64,000 nt of DNA from Clostridium sp. AM58-1XD (GCF_003464085.1 NZ_QSDR01000014.1:1-64000), one strand, 5' to 3'; shown: positions 16,621-27,826, numbered from the stretch's first letter. The notes: generated from the sequence alone by a model not told the origin. Translations and numbers: made by a program.

Positions 16621-17253
16621 TTACGATTCATATGTGTTCAGGTAGTTTTGAAGAGTTTCTGCCAGCTTTCCCACATGCAGTCCGTCTACAAAAGAGTGGT
16701 GGGCCTGTACGGAAAATGGAAGAAAAATTTTTCCGTCCCTCTCAAAATATTTCCCCCAGTCGAACAGAGGCGTGGCGTTGTCTTTTTTTCCTGAATTGGT
16801 GTGGGATATGTGGGTATATGTCACCCACGGCATAGGTGAAAACTGGAACACATCATTGCCCAGCGGACCTGTAAAATATGCTTTCTGCTCCTCTGCCGCT
16901 TTCGAGGCGGCCGCCACATACTCTTCCATCGTATCTTTCATTTCGACATTGACCACTTTAAACAGCTCTGTCTCCCTATTCAGATAAGTAAACGCCGTAT
17001 CAATACGGTCAAAAAGTACTGCCTTTCCATCCACAAAGCGGCAGCGGAATTCTTCCACCTCGTTCGCGCATTTGGAAACGGCATAGATCAGAGCCATGGT
17101 AAAGGAATACCCCTTCTTCTTAACCATCGGCAGAAAATGTGTGATATCCAGCTCGAATGTCACACAGAACGCTGGTTCCACGCTGTCCCTGAAAACCGCG
17201 CAATGAAACGCCCTTTTCCAGTTTTTCTCATCGATCACCGTATAACTGTTCAT
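16621..17253 (-). CDS. Chloramphenicol acetyltransferase-like protein
   Basis: From the ATG at 17253 (GAAGGGTGG upstream) the product has 210 residues, the size of type A CAT. It starts MNSYTVIDEKNWKRAFHCAVFRD, similar to CAT, with the FTYLNRETELFKVVNVEM region and the catalytic motif QAHHSFVDGLHVGKLAETLQ, where the second His of HHSFVDG is the general base. CATs transfer acetyl from acetyl-CoA to a hydroxyl; chromosomal CAT-like proteins of this class do not always confer resistance. It is the last gene of a leftward run, 69 bases after radA. Whether chloramphenicol is the substrate cannot be told. Confidence 0.82.
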   Translation of the reverse strand: MNSYTVIDEKNWKRAFHCAVFRDSVEPAFCVTFELDITHFLPMVKKKGYSFTMALIYAVSKCANEVEEFRCRFVDGKAVLFDRIDTAFTYLNRETELFKVVNVEMKDTMEEYVAAASKAAEEQKAYFTGPLGNDVFQFSPMPWVTYTHISHTNSGKKDNATPLFDWGKYFERDGKIFLPFSVQAHHSFVDGLHVGKLAETLQNYLNTYES

Positions 17254-17321
17254 CTTTACCACCCTTCTCGTATGCGGAAGGTTCCGTATACTCTTCACAA
17301 TCCCATCCACGGCTTATCTTG

Positions 17322-18688
17322 TCAGGAAATTGCCGCGATTGCCTCTCTCACATTCTTAACACCGATCAGCCGTATCTTTTCCGTCCTCTTCATCTTCTCC
17401 AGGCAAATTTCCGGGAGGATACACGTATCGAATCCCAGCTTTACGGCCTCGCTCACACGCTGCTCCGCCATGGAAACAGCCCTGACCTCGCCCGACAAGC
17501 CTACCTCACCGAAAATAATCGTTTTCTGGCTGACCGGCCTGTCCTTCAGGCTGGAGATCAGCGCCATTACAATCGCCAGATCGAGGGCCGGCTCGTTCAT
17601 TCTCATACCGCCTGCGATATTAACGTACGCATCATAGCGTGACATTTCATAATGGCAGCGCTTCTCCAACACGGCCATCAAAAGATTGACTCTGTTATAA
17701 TCCGTGCCTGCCGCGGTGCGCCTGGGCATTCCAAAATTAGTGGTAGTGACGAGCGCCTGCACCTCCAGCAGAATAGGCCGCGTTCCTTCCATGGAACAGG
17801 CGACGACTGCGCCGGAAGCGTCCTCCGGCCTTCCGCTCAGCATATATTCAGAAGGGTTCTTTACCTCACACAGGCCGGATTCCCTCATCTCAAATACTCC
17901 GATTTCATTCGTAGATCCGAAACGGTTTTTCACGCCTCTCAGTATCCTGTACGCTGCGCTTCTGTCTCCTTCGAAGTAAAGCACGGTGTCCACCATGTGT
18001 TCCAGTACTCTCGGTCCGGCGACTACGCCTTCTTTTGTCACGTGGCCTACAATGAACACGGCAATTCCCGTTCCTTTTGCAATCTGCATGAGCAGGTTTG
18101 TCGATTCTCTGACCTGACTCACACTGCCTGGAGACGAGGCGATTTCCTCGCGGTACATGGTCTGGATGGAATCGATAATGACGACTTCCGGTTTTTCTTC
18201 CCGGATCGTCTCTTCAATGATGTCCAGGCTCGTTTCACAAAAGAACTTGAGATTTCCTGTCACTTCTCCGATACGGTTTGCCCGAATCTTAATCTGTTTC
18301 AGGGATTCCTCTCCCGATATGTATAATACATGGCGTCCGGCGGCAGAAAGGTTTCTGCACATCTGAAGAAGCAGGTAGATTTTCCTATTCCCGGGTCGCC
18401 TCCCACCAGCACCAGGGATCCATTTACGATGCCATCCCCCAGCACGCGGTCCAGCTCTTCAAATCCTGTGGATATTCTGTCTTTTTCTTCAATAGAAATT
18501 TCATTTAAGAACGCCGGCTTGACGGCCGGCGTTCCTCTCTTCACCCCGGAAATACCGGGTTTTTGTTTTTTCTCAACAGGTTCTTCCACGAAGGTATTCC
18601 ATTCCCTGCACGCCGGACACTGACCCATCCATTTGGAAGATTCGTATCCACATTCCTTACAGAAAAATACCGTCTTGAGTTTTGCCAT
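17322..18688 (-). CDS. radA: DNA repair protein RadA (one-base frameshift)
   Basis: RadA is a RecA-like branch-migration ATPase in recombination. The N-terminal part (MAKLKTVFFCKECGYESSKWMGQCPACREWNTF) holds the four-Cys zinc finger, then LVGGDPGIGKST is Walker A. The remainder follows in another frame: CRNLSAAGRHVLYISGEES, the VIIDSIQTMY Walker B region, KNRFGSTNEIGVFEM (the RadA KNRFG motif) and a Lon-like C-terminal domain. The frames join at 18374-18375 if one C is restored (ACCTG to ACCCTG), giving the normal 455 residues. Its ATG overlaps the stop of the endosialidase-like gene (TAATG). Confidence 0.93.
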
Positions 18689-19101
18689 TATTTCCTCGCA
18701 ATCTTTACATCAACTGCCTGGCCTTCATTCAGTTCTACGCCAGCTACCAGTTTGCCGCTCATATTTGTCTTCATCCCGCCGACTGCCGCACCGTCTACAA
18801 ATACTTCATAGTCCATGTCATCTTCAAGCTGAACCGTAATCTGTGCATCTTTTGCACCTTCAACGGTAAAGGTAACGCTGTCGTCAGTAACTTTGAAATG
18901 TTCAACGGTTGTACCTGGAACGGATTCGTACACAAACATGCCATTCCTCTCCAGCTTCGTAATCTCATAAAATGTTTTCACCTTATATAAATCGCCGTCA
19001 TGTTCAAAATCCTGTAATTTTGATTTTGTCTCCAGCTTATAGTTGCCGAAGCTGATTGTTCCATCCTGTTCTGTACGGATTAATTCTTCAATTACTGGCA
19101 T
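18688..19101 (-). CDS. Conserved Lachnospiraceae protein (endosialidase-like annotation)
   Basis: A 137-residue soluble protein rich in beta strands: MPVIEELIRTEQDGTISFGNYKLETKSKLQDFEHDGDLYKVKTFYEITKLERNG, followed by two lobes ending DYEVFVDGAAVGGMKTNMSGKLVAGVELNEGQAVDVKIARK. Homologues in related genomes are often called endosialidase, a name I cannot justify here because no glycosidase motif is seen. No signal peptide or membrane segment. It lies between clpC and radA, overlapping radA by one base, so it is in the stress operon or its own short unit (93 bases after clpC). The function is unknown. Confidence 0.8.
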   Translation of the reverse strand: MPVIEELIRTEQDGTISFGNYKLETKSKLQDFEHDGDLYKVKTFYEITKLERNGMFVYESVPGTTVEHFKVTDDSVTFTVEGAKDAQITVQLEDDMDYEVFVDGAAVGGMKTNMSGKLVAGVELNEGQAVDVKIARK

Positions 19102-19193
19102 ATCCTTGCCCTCCTGGTATCATACTTATCCTCTTGTCTTACTGCGCCCCGTTTGCGCTATAAACACATTATACCTTATCCACATCCTTTTTT

Positions 19194-21649
19194 CTAGTTA
19201 ATTATGAGTTCCGGAACAGAAAATTTAAGAGCCTCGCCATCACTCGTTATTTCTACATGATCGCCGGCTTTTACTCGTCCGTCGAGCACCTCTTCGGCCA
19301 GTTTGTCTTCCAGCTGATTCTGAATGGTACGCCTCAGCGGCCTTGCGCCGTATTTCTCATCATATCCTTTTTCAATCAGGAATTCTTTCGCCTTTTCATC
19401 CACGGAGAGCACCATGCCGAGCTGCTGTTTCGTGCGCTTCATAATGGACGCCAGCATGATGTCTGCGATCTTCTTCATATGCTCCTTATTCAGCGGATGA
19501 TATACGATGATATCGTCGATTCTGTTCAGAAACTCCGGCTTAAACAGACGCTTCACTTCCTCCATCACGCGGTCCTTCATAAACGTGTAATTTGCCTTCT
19601 CATCTGTTACCGATGCAAAGCCCAGCCGTTTCGGAGAAATGATATTTTCTGCCCCTGCATTCGACGTCATAATCAGAACCGTATTCTTAAAGTCGATCTT
19701 CCTTCCCTGTGCGTCCGTAATATGGCCGTCATCCAGTACCTGAAGAAGGATGTTGAATACGTCGGGATGTGCTTTCTCAATCTCATCAAAAAGGATGACA
19801 GAGTAAGGATTTCTGCGCACTTTCTCGCTCAGCTGGCCTCCCTCATCATATCCTACGTATCCTGGCGGAGAACCGATCATCTTGGATACACTGTGCTTCT
19901 CCATATACTCGGACATATCGACGCGGATCAGCGCATTTTCCGTGCCGAACATCGCTTCTGCAAGCGCTTTGGAAAGTTCTGTTTTTCCTACGCCTGTAGG
20001 GCCCAGGAACAGAAATGAACCGATCGGCCTCTTGGGATCTTTTAATCCCACACGGCCCCTGCGGATTGCTTTCGATACGGCGGTTACGGCTTCTTCCTGC
20101 CCTACGACGCGCTCATGAAGAATGGATTCCAGCTTTCTCAGCCGTTCCGATTCCTCTTCCTCCAGCTTTCTTACAGGAATCTTCGTCCATCCTGAAACGA
20201 CATCGGCGATTTCATTTTCTCCTACTACAAGCTTTCTGGAAGCTTTGTCCTTTTCCCATTTTGTCCTCAGTTTCTCTATCTTTTCTCTCTTCTTCTCCTG
20301 CTTCTTCTTAATCGTTCCTGCTTTTTCGTAGGCCTCTGTTCTGATCGCAGTCTCTTTCTGTTTTTCCAGGTCTTCAATGTCCTTTTCCAGTTCCTTGATC
20401 TCTGCAGGCTCCACGAAGTTGGAAAGCCTCACCTTCGACGCGGCCTCGTCGATCAGGTCAATTGCCTTATCCGGAAGGAACCTTTCGTTGATATAACGGG
20501 CTGATAATTTAACTGCTGCCTCCAGAGCGCCGTCTGTAATCGTAACCTTGTGATGCGCTTCATATCTGCCTCTCAAGCCTCTTAAAATGGCAATGGACTG
20601 TTCCTCATCCGGCTCTTCCACAGTAATCGGCTGGAAACGCCGTTCCAAAGCAGCATCTTTTTCAACATACTTTCTATACTCTTCTATAGTGGTTGCACCG
20701 ATCAGCTGAATTTCCCCTCTTGCAAGCGAAGGCTTTAAGATATTGGAAGCGTCAATCGCTCCTTCTGCGCCTCCGGCACCGATAATCGTGTGAATCTCAT
20801 CGATAAACAGAAGAACTTCTCCGTCCTCTTTTACCTCAGACAACACCTTTTTAATCCTTTCTTCAAACTCCCCTCTGTATTTGGAACCGGCTACCATGCC
20901 GGAAAGATCCAGCGTCATCACCCGCTTATCAGCGATCGTTTCCGGTACGCTGCCTGCTGAGATCATCTGAGCCAGACCTTCCACAACTGCTGTCTTTCCG
21001 ACTCCCGGCTCTCCGATCAGGCATGGATTGTTCTTCGTTCTTCTGCTCAAAATCTGAATCACTCTCTGAATTTCCGTCTCGCGTCCGATAACCGGATCCA
21101 GCTTTCCGTCTCTGGCCAGCTCCGTCAGATCACGGCTGTAGCTGTTCAGAGTAGGTGTAGCCTTTCTTTCCTTTCCCGGCTGATAATCTTCCTTACCGCC
21201 AGGTGCATCTTCTCCCATCGCTGCGAATAAATCCACATAAATTTTCTGTATCGATACGCCGATCGTATTGAGGATTCTCGTAGCGACACAGTCATTTTCC
21301 CGAATCATCGCAATCAGGATATGCTCGGTTCCGATGAGCGGCGCTTTAAATCTGGCCGCCTCATAATAGCTGTTTTCCAGAACTTTTCTCGCTCTTGGCG
21401 TAAGCCCGTCTCCCTCTACCCGTATATTTTTATTCACCGACAAAAGTTCGCTGATTAATTCAATTACTTTATCTTCGTCCACTCCGCATTCCTCCAGGCT
21501 CTGGAAGCAACGCCGCTTTCTTCCCTCATAAGGCCTACGAGAAGATGTTCTGTGCCTACGGAATCATGACCCAGTTCTTCTGCCGCCTCTCTTGCAAGGT
21601 TCAGCGCTTCTTTTGCCTGCGGAGTAAATCTCTCTAATCCGTCTGTCAT
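19194..21649 (-). CDS. clpC: ATP-dependent Clp protease ATPase subunit ClpC (one-base frameshift)
   Basis: ClpC unfolds proteins for ClpP; in Firmicutes McsB-phosphorylated arginines mark substrates. Order: two Clp N repeats (ERFTPQAKEALNLAREAAEELGH and LTPRARKVLENSYYEAARF), AAA+ domain 1 with GEPGVGKTAVVEGLAQ and FIDEIHTIIGAG, a coiled-coil/UVR middle region, AAA+ domain 2 with GPTGVGKTELSKALAE and FDEIEKAHPDV. The first 50 residues are in another frame, joined at 21497-21498 by restoring one C (GCCTG to GCCCTG), giving 818 residues, the family size. It lies 38 bases after mcsB. Confidence 0.95.
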
Positions 21650-21687
21650 ATGGCCGATCGCCCTCCTATTTGTTATTTTCTGTACTG

Positions 21688-22721
21688 TTATTTCAGCTCA
21701 GGGAGCGCCTCCCTGATGTAGGCCGCCCTGGCGATATCCAGTTCTTCCTTTGTCAGGGGCCTGTCGGAAATCTTCTGAAGATTTGCCGTCTGAATCCCCA
21801 GCATGATCTTATAGACGGAAAGCGGCTCCCTGACTTCCAGCAGCCCGTCTGCCATCCCTGTCATGACGCTGGAAAGAAATTCCTGAGCGTCTTTCCAGGA
21901 AAGCCGTCTGGCGTATTTTAAAACGCCGTAAGATTTGTATGCTTCATCCGCCCGTTCCGTCTTATGGGCAGACAGTGCCATCGCTCGCACTTTATTCTCC
22001 TGGCTGTTCAGCTGTACTGCAACTTTTCCCACCAGCTCTACGATCTCTTCTTCGGAAACGCCAAGTGTCTTCTGATTGGATATTACGAAGAGAGCACCAT
22101 AATTTTCACTTCCTTCTCCGCAGATACCCTGAATTCTCGTTCCAAAGCGGCCCATCTCTCCCAGCAGGCTGTTGAACTTTTTTCCCATAGAAAGCGTCGG
22201 AAGATGAATGAGTATGGAAGCCCGCAGGCCCGTACCCACATTCGTAGGGTATGCAGTCAGATAGCCATACTTCTCATCGAATGCATAGGCAAATCTCTCA
22301 TTAATATAGTCATCCATCTGATCTGCCGCATCCCACAGCTCTCTCAGGCACATGCCAGGAGCAATAAACTGCATGCGGATATGGTCGTCTCCATTCAGCA
22401 CCAGACTGACCGACTCGTCTTCCGAGACGATCATGCCGGAAGGCCCTTTTTTCTTCTCCAGGGTATCATTTAAAAGCCTTCGCTCCTTAAGAGCACGCCT
22501 TTCCAGATCACTGGCTTCATCGAGAGCTACATATTCATAATCGCAGCCGTCCCTGTCCGGCAGACCGTTTAATCCCAGTTTCAGCTTCTTGATCATTTCT
22601 TTTGCGTCCTCATCCGCAAGCCGTTCAGGAAATGGATAATCGTTCAGATCCTGACCAGGCGAATCCGGCTGCATATGACATTCGGCATATTTTCATCCGT
22701 TTTTTCAAACCATTTAAGCAT
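21688..22721 (-). CDS. mcsB: Protein arginine kinase McsB (one-base frameshift)
   Basis: McsB phosphorylates arginines in proteins, tagging them for ClpCP. The phosphagen-kinase core is clear: NDYPFPERLADEDA, VSEDESVSLVLNGDDHIRMQ, GYLTAYPTNVGTGLRASILIHLP with the catalytic-site Cys region replaced by NVGTG, and IQGICGEGSENYGALFVISNQ. The N-terminal MLKWFEKTDENMPNVICSRIRL lies in another frame, joined near 22648-22650 by restoring one A, giving 344 residues. The ATG at 22721 overlaps the mcsA stop, so the two are translationally coupled, as in other Firmicutes. Confidence 0.93.
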
Positions 22722-23390
22722 CTGCTTCTTCCTCCGCTTTCAGTGCCCTGATTCTGTCCCTCAGCTGTGCGGCACTGTCATAATCTTCCCGTTCAACAGC
22801 TGCCTTCCTTTCCCTGTCCAGAATTGCAATCTGTTCTTTTCTGCTGAGTCCGGAAGCTGTTCCATCCTCTGATTTCAGGACACGGGAATCCTGTTTAGCC
22901 GCATGTTCAGACTGGTACTCTTCCCCATCTTTGCCCACTGCCGGCATTTTTAACCCGTCCTGTTCCAATATTTCAGCTCCTTTATTTTTCACAGTGCTTC
23001 CATACTTCATCAAAGGCTGGTATTTTGGCTTCTTGCCTTATGGGAATCGCTTCCCTGAAGCTGCTTGATCTTCTCACTGATCAGCAGGTCAAACACTTCA
23101 TAACAGTCAGGACAACCAAAACGGCTGTTTTTTATAAACTCTCCGTAGCTGGTTTTACAGGTAGGGCAGACAACCTGATTCATCTTCTCTTCCTCGCTTG
23201 CCCCGCCTACTCCCAACAAGCTGGACAGCAGCTTTCCTAAGGGAAAATCGCTGTCAAATATGGTGGAGTACTGACCAAAATCCAATTCCTGCGCGCACTG
23301 TGCACAAAAGTTATGTTCAGTCCGCACGCCGTTTACCACCTCCGTATACTGGATGGTTGCTTCTCTCACCTTACATCTTTCACATAACAT
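22714..23390 (-). CDS. mcsA: McsA zinc-binding activator of McsB (one-base frameshift)
   Basis: The product begins MLCERCKVREATIQYTEVVNG and has three CxxC pairs (CERC, CAQC, CPTC/CPDC) forming zinc sites, then a C-terminal UvrB/UvrC-type segment (REDYDSAAQLRDRIRALK). McsA binds and activates McsB. The C-terminal part is in another frame; restoring one G at 23036-23037 (AAGGC to AAGGGC) yields SHKGKKPKYQPLMKYG and a 225-residue protein, longer than Bacillus McsA because of a 40-residue linker. GGAGG precedes the ATG at 23390. It follows the GntR gene by 20 bases. Confidence 0.9.
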
Positions 23391-23410
23391 AATTTTTAAT
23401 CCTCCATTGG

Positions 23411-23797
23411 TCAGATGTCTTCCTGACCTCCTGAAAACGCCTGATAGATATTGTCTACCAGCTGATGAACTTCCTCTCTGGTCACATTCTTGCATACGCC
23501 TCTGGCCAGAACCACGCTGAGTTCTCTGTGCATTTCTTCCAGCATTCGGATCTTGTCAATATCCAGGGAAACGATAGCGCCTTTCCGCCTGTCGAGCTTG
23601 ACAAAACCTTCCTGCCTTAAAACAGAATATGCTTTATTTACCGTATGCATGTTAATACCAATCGCTTCTGCCATCTGGCGCACCGATGGAAGCACCTCTC
23701 CTTCGCGGATACGCTCGGTCGCGATGCCGACGATGATTTGGTTGCAAAGCTGAACATAATACGCTTCATCACTGTTGAAATCAATTTCCAATACCAT
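23411..23797 (-). CDS. GntR-family regulator, YtrA type
   Basis: A 128-residue protein with a winged helix (AYYVQLCNQIIVGIATERIREGEVLPSVRQMAEAIGINMHTVNKAYSVLRQEGFVKLDRRKGAIV) followed by a short helical tail, the plan of YtrA-type GntR proteins. These lack a large ligand domain. It heads the mcsA-mcsB-clpC operon where Bacillus has CtsR, so it may replace CtsR as the stress-operon repressor. The promoter just upstream overlaps an inverted repeat (23823-23841), fitting autoregulation. Its inducer is unknown. Confidence 0.85.
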   Translation of the reverse strand: MVLEIDFNSDEAYYVQLCNQIIVGIATERIREGEVLPSVRQMAEAIGINMHTVNKAYSVLRQEGFVKLDRRKGAIVSLDIDKIRMLEEMHRELSVVLARGVCKNVTREEVHQLVDNIYQAFSGGQEDI

Positions 23798-23822
23798 CTT
23801 CTCACCATCTTTCGTTATATCT

Positions 23823-23862
23823 GTTATAGGGTCAGTATAACAAAATTACATACATTCGTCAA
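23823..23862 (-). promoter_or_regulatory. Promoter and operator of the clp stress operon
   Basis: On the minus strand TTGACG (23857-23862) and TATACT (23834-23839) are 17 bases apart. A perfect inverted repeat, GTTATA-N7-TATAAC (23823-23841), covers the -10 box and the start point. This is the likely binding site of the YtrA-type regulator. No CtsR-type heptad repeat is visible. Confidence 0.7.
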
Positions 23863-23926
23863 CCTGAAAGATTATTCCATATCCGCTATACAGGCAGGAC
23901 CCTTCGGCGGACATGAATCCAAAAAA

Positions 23927-23965
23927 GGAAATGCCCGCGGCAATTATCGCCGGCGGACATCCCCC
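23927..23965 (-). terminator. Terminator after the cohesin/cadherin-like protein gene
   Basis: Read leftward, GGGGGATGTCCGCCGGCG pairs imperfectly with CGCGGGCATTTCC and is followed by TTTTTT. It lies just after the stop at 23971 and before the divergent-facing clp promoter region. Confidence 0.65.
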
Positions 23966-23970
23966 TTTCA

Positions 23971-25688
23971 TTATTTATCTCTTGTATCCTCATCTACATC
24001 GATGAATTCAAACTCTTCATCCTCGTCCTCTTCGTCCAGATCCAGATCAATCACTTCAAAATCATCGTCTTCCTCAACCGGTGGAATCACCGACTTTTTC
24101 TGCGGCTGAACCGCCGGTTCCTTCTGCCCGCTTCTGCGGCTTTCTCCCTTTGCTTTCTTTGCTGCCTTTCCATCCTTTTTTTCTTCCCTTGAAAGCACTT
24201 CGCTTTCCAGTTCCTCAGAAGCCGCCATCTCTGCTATGGCGCGTCTTCTCGTTCTTCCGGCCATATCCGTTTTTTTAACGCTCTTTCCGGATCTGCCTGC
24301 CAGAACGGCTGCCACAGCCAGCAGAACAGCAATGACGATTCCCATGATCAGAATGATAATTCCACGGAGGTCATACTTGTGAAGCAGTTCCTGCTGCGCA
24401 TCCGTCACTTCCTTATACTGTTCCACCGTAATGCTGCCATTTGCCCCAATCGGATCCTGGAAATACCGCTGAATCGTATTTTCTTCCAGATCATATCGGT
24501 ATAACGCTTTGTCCCCGTTCCAGTTCATGCCATAGAACAGCCAGTATTTCGGATTCTCTTCGCCTGCCGGAACCCATCCGGATGCCTTCTTGCCATTTTC
24601 CAGGTTCATGATTCCTTCCGTAAATCCTTCAGGAATCGTAACGCTCTTATCTACAGGAAGAATTACAATCGCCTTGGAAGTTGTGGAAATTTCCGTATAT
24701 GGGGTCCAACTGTCTGCACTTTCGTTGTAAATGAAGAACGCTCCGCTTTCCTGTGCATCCGTCAGGTACAGAAGGAGAAGATCTTTTTCCGTTCCTCTTG
24801 CAGCCATTACATCATTTCCCTTATAAGAGTAGCTGACCTGTTCAAATCCCTCCGGAAGAGCAGCCATATCGAATGCCTCTGCAACCGTGTACTGTTCGCC
24901 GTTAATCACTGCTGTCAGGTCTCCGACGGCCGTTACGGCAGCTGTCTCTCCGCCTTCCACCTTGTTGACATGAATGGTATATGTCTTAACTGTCTGTCCG
25001 TCTTCAGCCGTTACTCTGCACGTAACCGTATTTTCACCCATCTGAGGTCGGAATCTCCATCAACAGTAACAGTCGCATTTGCACCGCTGCTCTCTGCACT
25101 GACAGCAATTCTCGTGACATCGGTTCCCACCTGTACGGTATACTCTTCTACTGCCGGCGAGAATGCAGGATCCAGGCTTCCCGGTGAAACCTTTAAGGAT
25201 TTCAGCGCTGCATCTGCAGATGCCCCCTCCTGCGCACTTACGGTAACCGTAGATTCTCCCTGTTTGTCCAGAGTCGCAAGCTGTTCATCTCTGTCATAAA
25301 TCTCCTGAGTCTGTACTGCGATCTTTGTTGCACCTGCTTTAAGCGGTTTGAATTTCAAAGTACAGACCATCTCTTTTCCGTCCCCTCCGTCCGAGGAAGG
25401 TTTGACGCTTATGGAACCGGCTCCGCCGGAAGCATTTGTTCCGCTGATAAACTCCAGTGCAGCCGGATCATAAGAGAGCATGATATTGGCACGATCCAGT
25501 GCATCTCCGCTGGTGGATGTCACTTTCATAGTGACTGTCACTTCCGCCCCTACGGATGCGCTGGGATCAGAAAATGCTATTTTGGCATTTGATGCCCATG
25601 CCGTCATCAGATTGCACGGCATGGACATCAGCAGCACGGCGGCGACCGCCGTCCTCACAATGATGCGTTTGAGCTTATTTTTTATCAT
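23971..25688 (-). CDS. Surface protein with cohesin-like and cadherin-like domains (one-base frameshift)
   Basis: The protein starts with a signal peptide (KRIIVRTAVAAVLLMSMPCNLMTAWA), then a cohesin-like beta sandwich (about residues 33-150; NIMLSYDPAALEFISGT), a cadherin-like beta sandwich (LKSLKVSPGSLDPAFSPAVEEYTVQVG), a further domain of unknown type, one membrane helix (GIIILIMGIVIAVLLAVAAVLAG) and a cytoplasmic tail that turns strongly acidic (EEDDDFEVIDLDLDEEDEDEEFEFIDVDED). The two frames join at about 25044 by restoring one C; the result is 572 residues. It lies 18 bases after the glucosaminidase-like gene. A cell-wall anchoring or signalling role is inferred; no catalytic motif is seen. 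Confidence 0.78.
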
Positions 25689-25706
25689 ATCTTTCCGTCC
25701 CTCTCT

Positions 25707-27826
25707 TTAAATATAATATTCGTCTTCCCGCATGGCCCAAACCGCCTGGCCGAGAGGGGACATCACTGATCCTGAAGATTCCGAACTTCCTTCCCCAGGT
25801 CCTACCACAACTCCCGGACCTCCGGAAACGCTTCCGCTGTCGGAATCAGAACCTCCGGGCGACTGGCTGGAACTGCCTGAGCCTCCTGAACCTCCCACTC
25901 CGGAAGAATAAGTTGGCCCGTTCGCCTGTCTCACTACGTGGAGAACGTATTCTCTCACGGTTCCGTTTTCAGCTTTGACATTGATCTTGATTTCGTTGAT
26001 TCCGCTCTGCAGATCGATATTGCCTGTTCCGCTCACGGACGCCTTGGAATCAATCGCATTTGCCCATATTGCCACGCTGCTTACGGAATTATCTACAATC
26101 AGGTCATATGACGACGTATCCATATTGAAGGTCGGTGTCAGAGCGAATCCTTCTACTCCAAGACCCGACAGTTTATTGTTCGGGCTTCCGTCCAGAGCCG
26201 GTTTCGCACACGGAGACGACGGCATATTATTGTAAACAGGAATTTTAAATTCCAGGGCTGTTTTCTTCAGCTCGTCGTTGTAAGCCTCTGACATATGATA
26301 GCCTTCTGAGGCGGCCGCCACGACGTTGCCCATATACTGGTGCTTGTAAATATTAGCTCCCTGAACGTTGAATTTCTTCAGATAAAAGGTATCCTGCCCC
26401 GCCTTCACGTAATTGGCTCCATAAAAATCTGCTCCGCCGATAATGGCTTTCTCCGGTGTATTCCACGGCCTTCCGTAGCTGCCGGACTGGGACGCATACC
26501 AGAGTCCTCTCGTAATCGCATCCATAGAGTCGGTTGTATAGGCGCCGATATTATAGAAATTGTAATATCCTTCATATCCGGAACTGGTTCCGGAAACGCT
26601 CCTGCTTCCTCCTTTTCCAACCTCCTGTATGATCATGGCTGCCAGTACGTAAGGATTGACTCCTGACTGTGCGCCTGCATTCATGATCGCATCCACATAA
26701 GAAACATTGCCGGAAGGCATGCTGGAACCGCCTCCCGAAGAACCGGAACTGCTGTCGGAGCTTCCCCCTGGCCCGTTTCCGTCCAGACTGGCGCCTGGAC
26801 CTGCGCTCGTCATCAAAAGGTTTGTCCTGTGTTTGCTCACAGAAGCGACAGGACTTCGAATTTAATCCCCTGATCTCCGCTTCCGGACGGAGCGCCGCTG
26901 TCTGTTACTGGGCTTCCAGAACTCTGTGATCCTCCGCTTGAACCGCCGGCAGGCGGCGCTGCAGGATTACTTGGATCACTTCCTCCCGGTCCTGTCCCGG
27001 AGGGAGTACCCGACGAACCGTCGGACTGAGAACCGCCGGATGGGGAACCGCCGGACGATATGGAACCGCTCTCCATGAAGGTTCCTTTCAGCATGGTCTG
27101 CAGTCCGTCTGCTGTATGGACGGAGCTGTCATAACTCTGCAGCAGAAACTGGAATATGTACTGATCGTCCATAAAATTTCTCGGATCCATATAATAGCTT
27201 ATAATATCAGAAGAAGCCGCCACCCAGGCGCTGCCGTCGAATCCGGGCCACGTTCCGGACGACCAGTTATACGCGCCGTCTGCAATGGATTTCCATGATG
27301 AAATGCTGTTCTTGGACACCAGGTTTCTGCCCACTATGCTTTCATTTTCAATAACAGTATTCCAGTCGAGACCCGTTTTATGAGCTCTGAATACCCACTG
27401 GGGATGCTCCGCATGAAGCGACCTGAGTCCGTCCTTATAGCTTTCCGGAAAGCCTTCTGCGTTCAGAAAAGCTTCGAAATTGCCGTCTGTCGTATATGCT
27501 GTCTTAAACTTAATATAGCTTTTTGAAGCATAACCGGTCATCTCCCGACCATTGCTCGTAAATCGGATTTTGTACCAGAGCGCACCATCCGACGCCGTCT
27601 CTTCCCCGACTACTACGACAGAAGCTCCTCTGGACAGCTTTGTAACAATCGAATTGGCAGTTCCCGGTCCGCTTCTTACATTTAATGTGGACGCATTGAC
27701 CGTACCGCTCTTCTCTGTATAGGCATATGTATTCAGCAAAGGAATCATGCTGGCAGCCGGGGGCTGCAGGGCAAGCATCAGGCCTGCGGCAAGCGCTATT
27801 CCTCTTTTCAACTTCAGTTTTTTCAT
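25707..27826 (-). CDS. SH3/glucosaminidase/cadherin-like cell wall protein (one-base frameshift)
   Basis: From the ATG at 27826 (GGGAG upstream) the protein has a signal peptide, a bacterial SH3 domain (VNASTLNVRSGPGTANSIVTKLSRG), a region common to Lachnospiraceae glucosaminidases (WVFRAHKTGLDWNTVIENE), a Gly/Ser/Pro-rich linker, a glucosaminidase domain (NPYVLAAMIIQEVGKGG with the catalytic Glu, then YNFYNIGAYTTDSMDAITRGL), a cadherin-like domain and a second Ser/Gly tail. It should hydrolyse peptidoglycan glycan chains at the surface. The frames join at 26855-26858 with one base restored, inside the linker, giving 706 residues. It is the first gene of a two-gene unit. Confidence 0.83.

Noticed and set aside
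23645..24109. 154-residue rightward open frame across the clp promoter
   Set aside because: Spans the clear promoter and operator and both neighbouring genes antisense; a Ser-rich tail is the shadow of the acidic tail codons.
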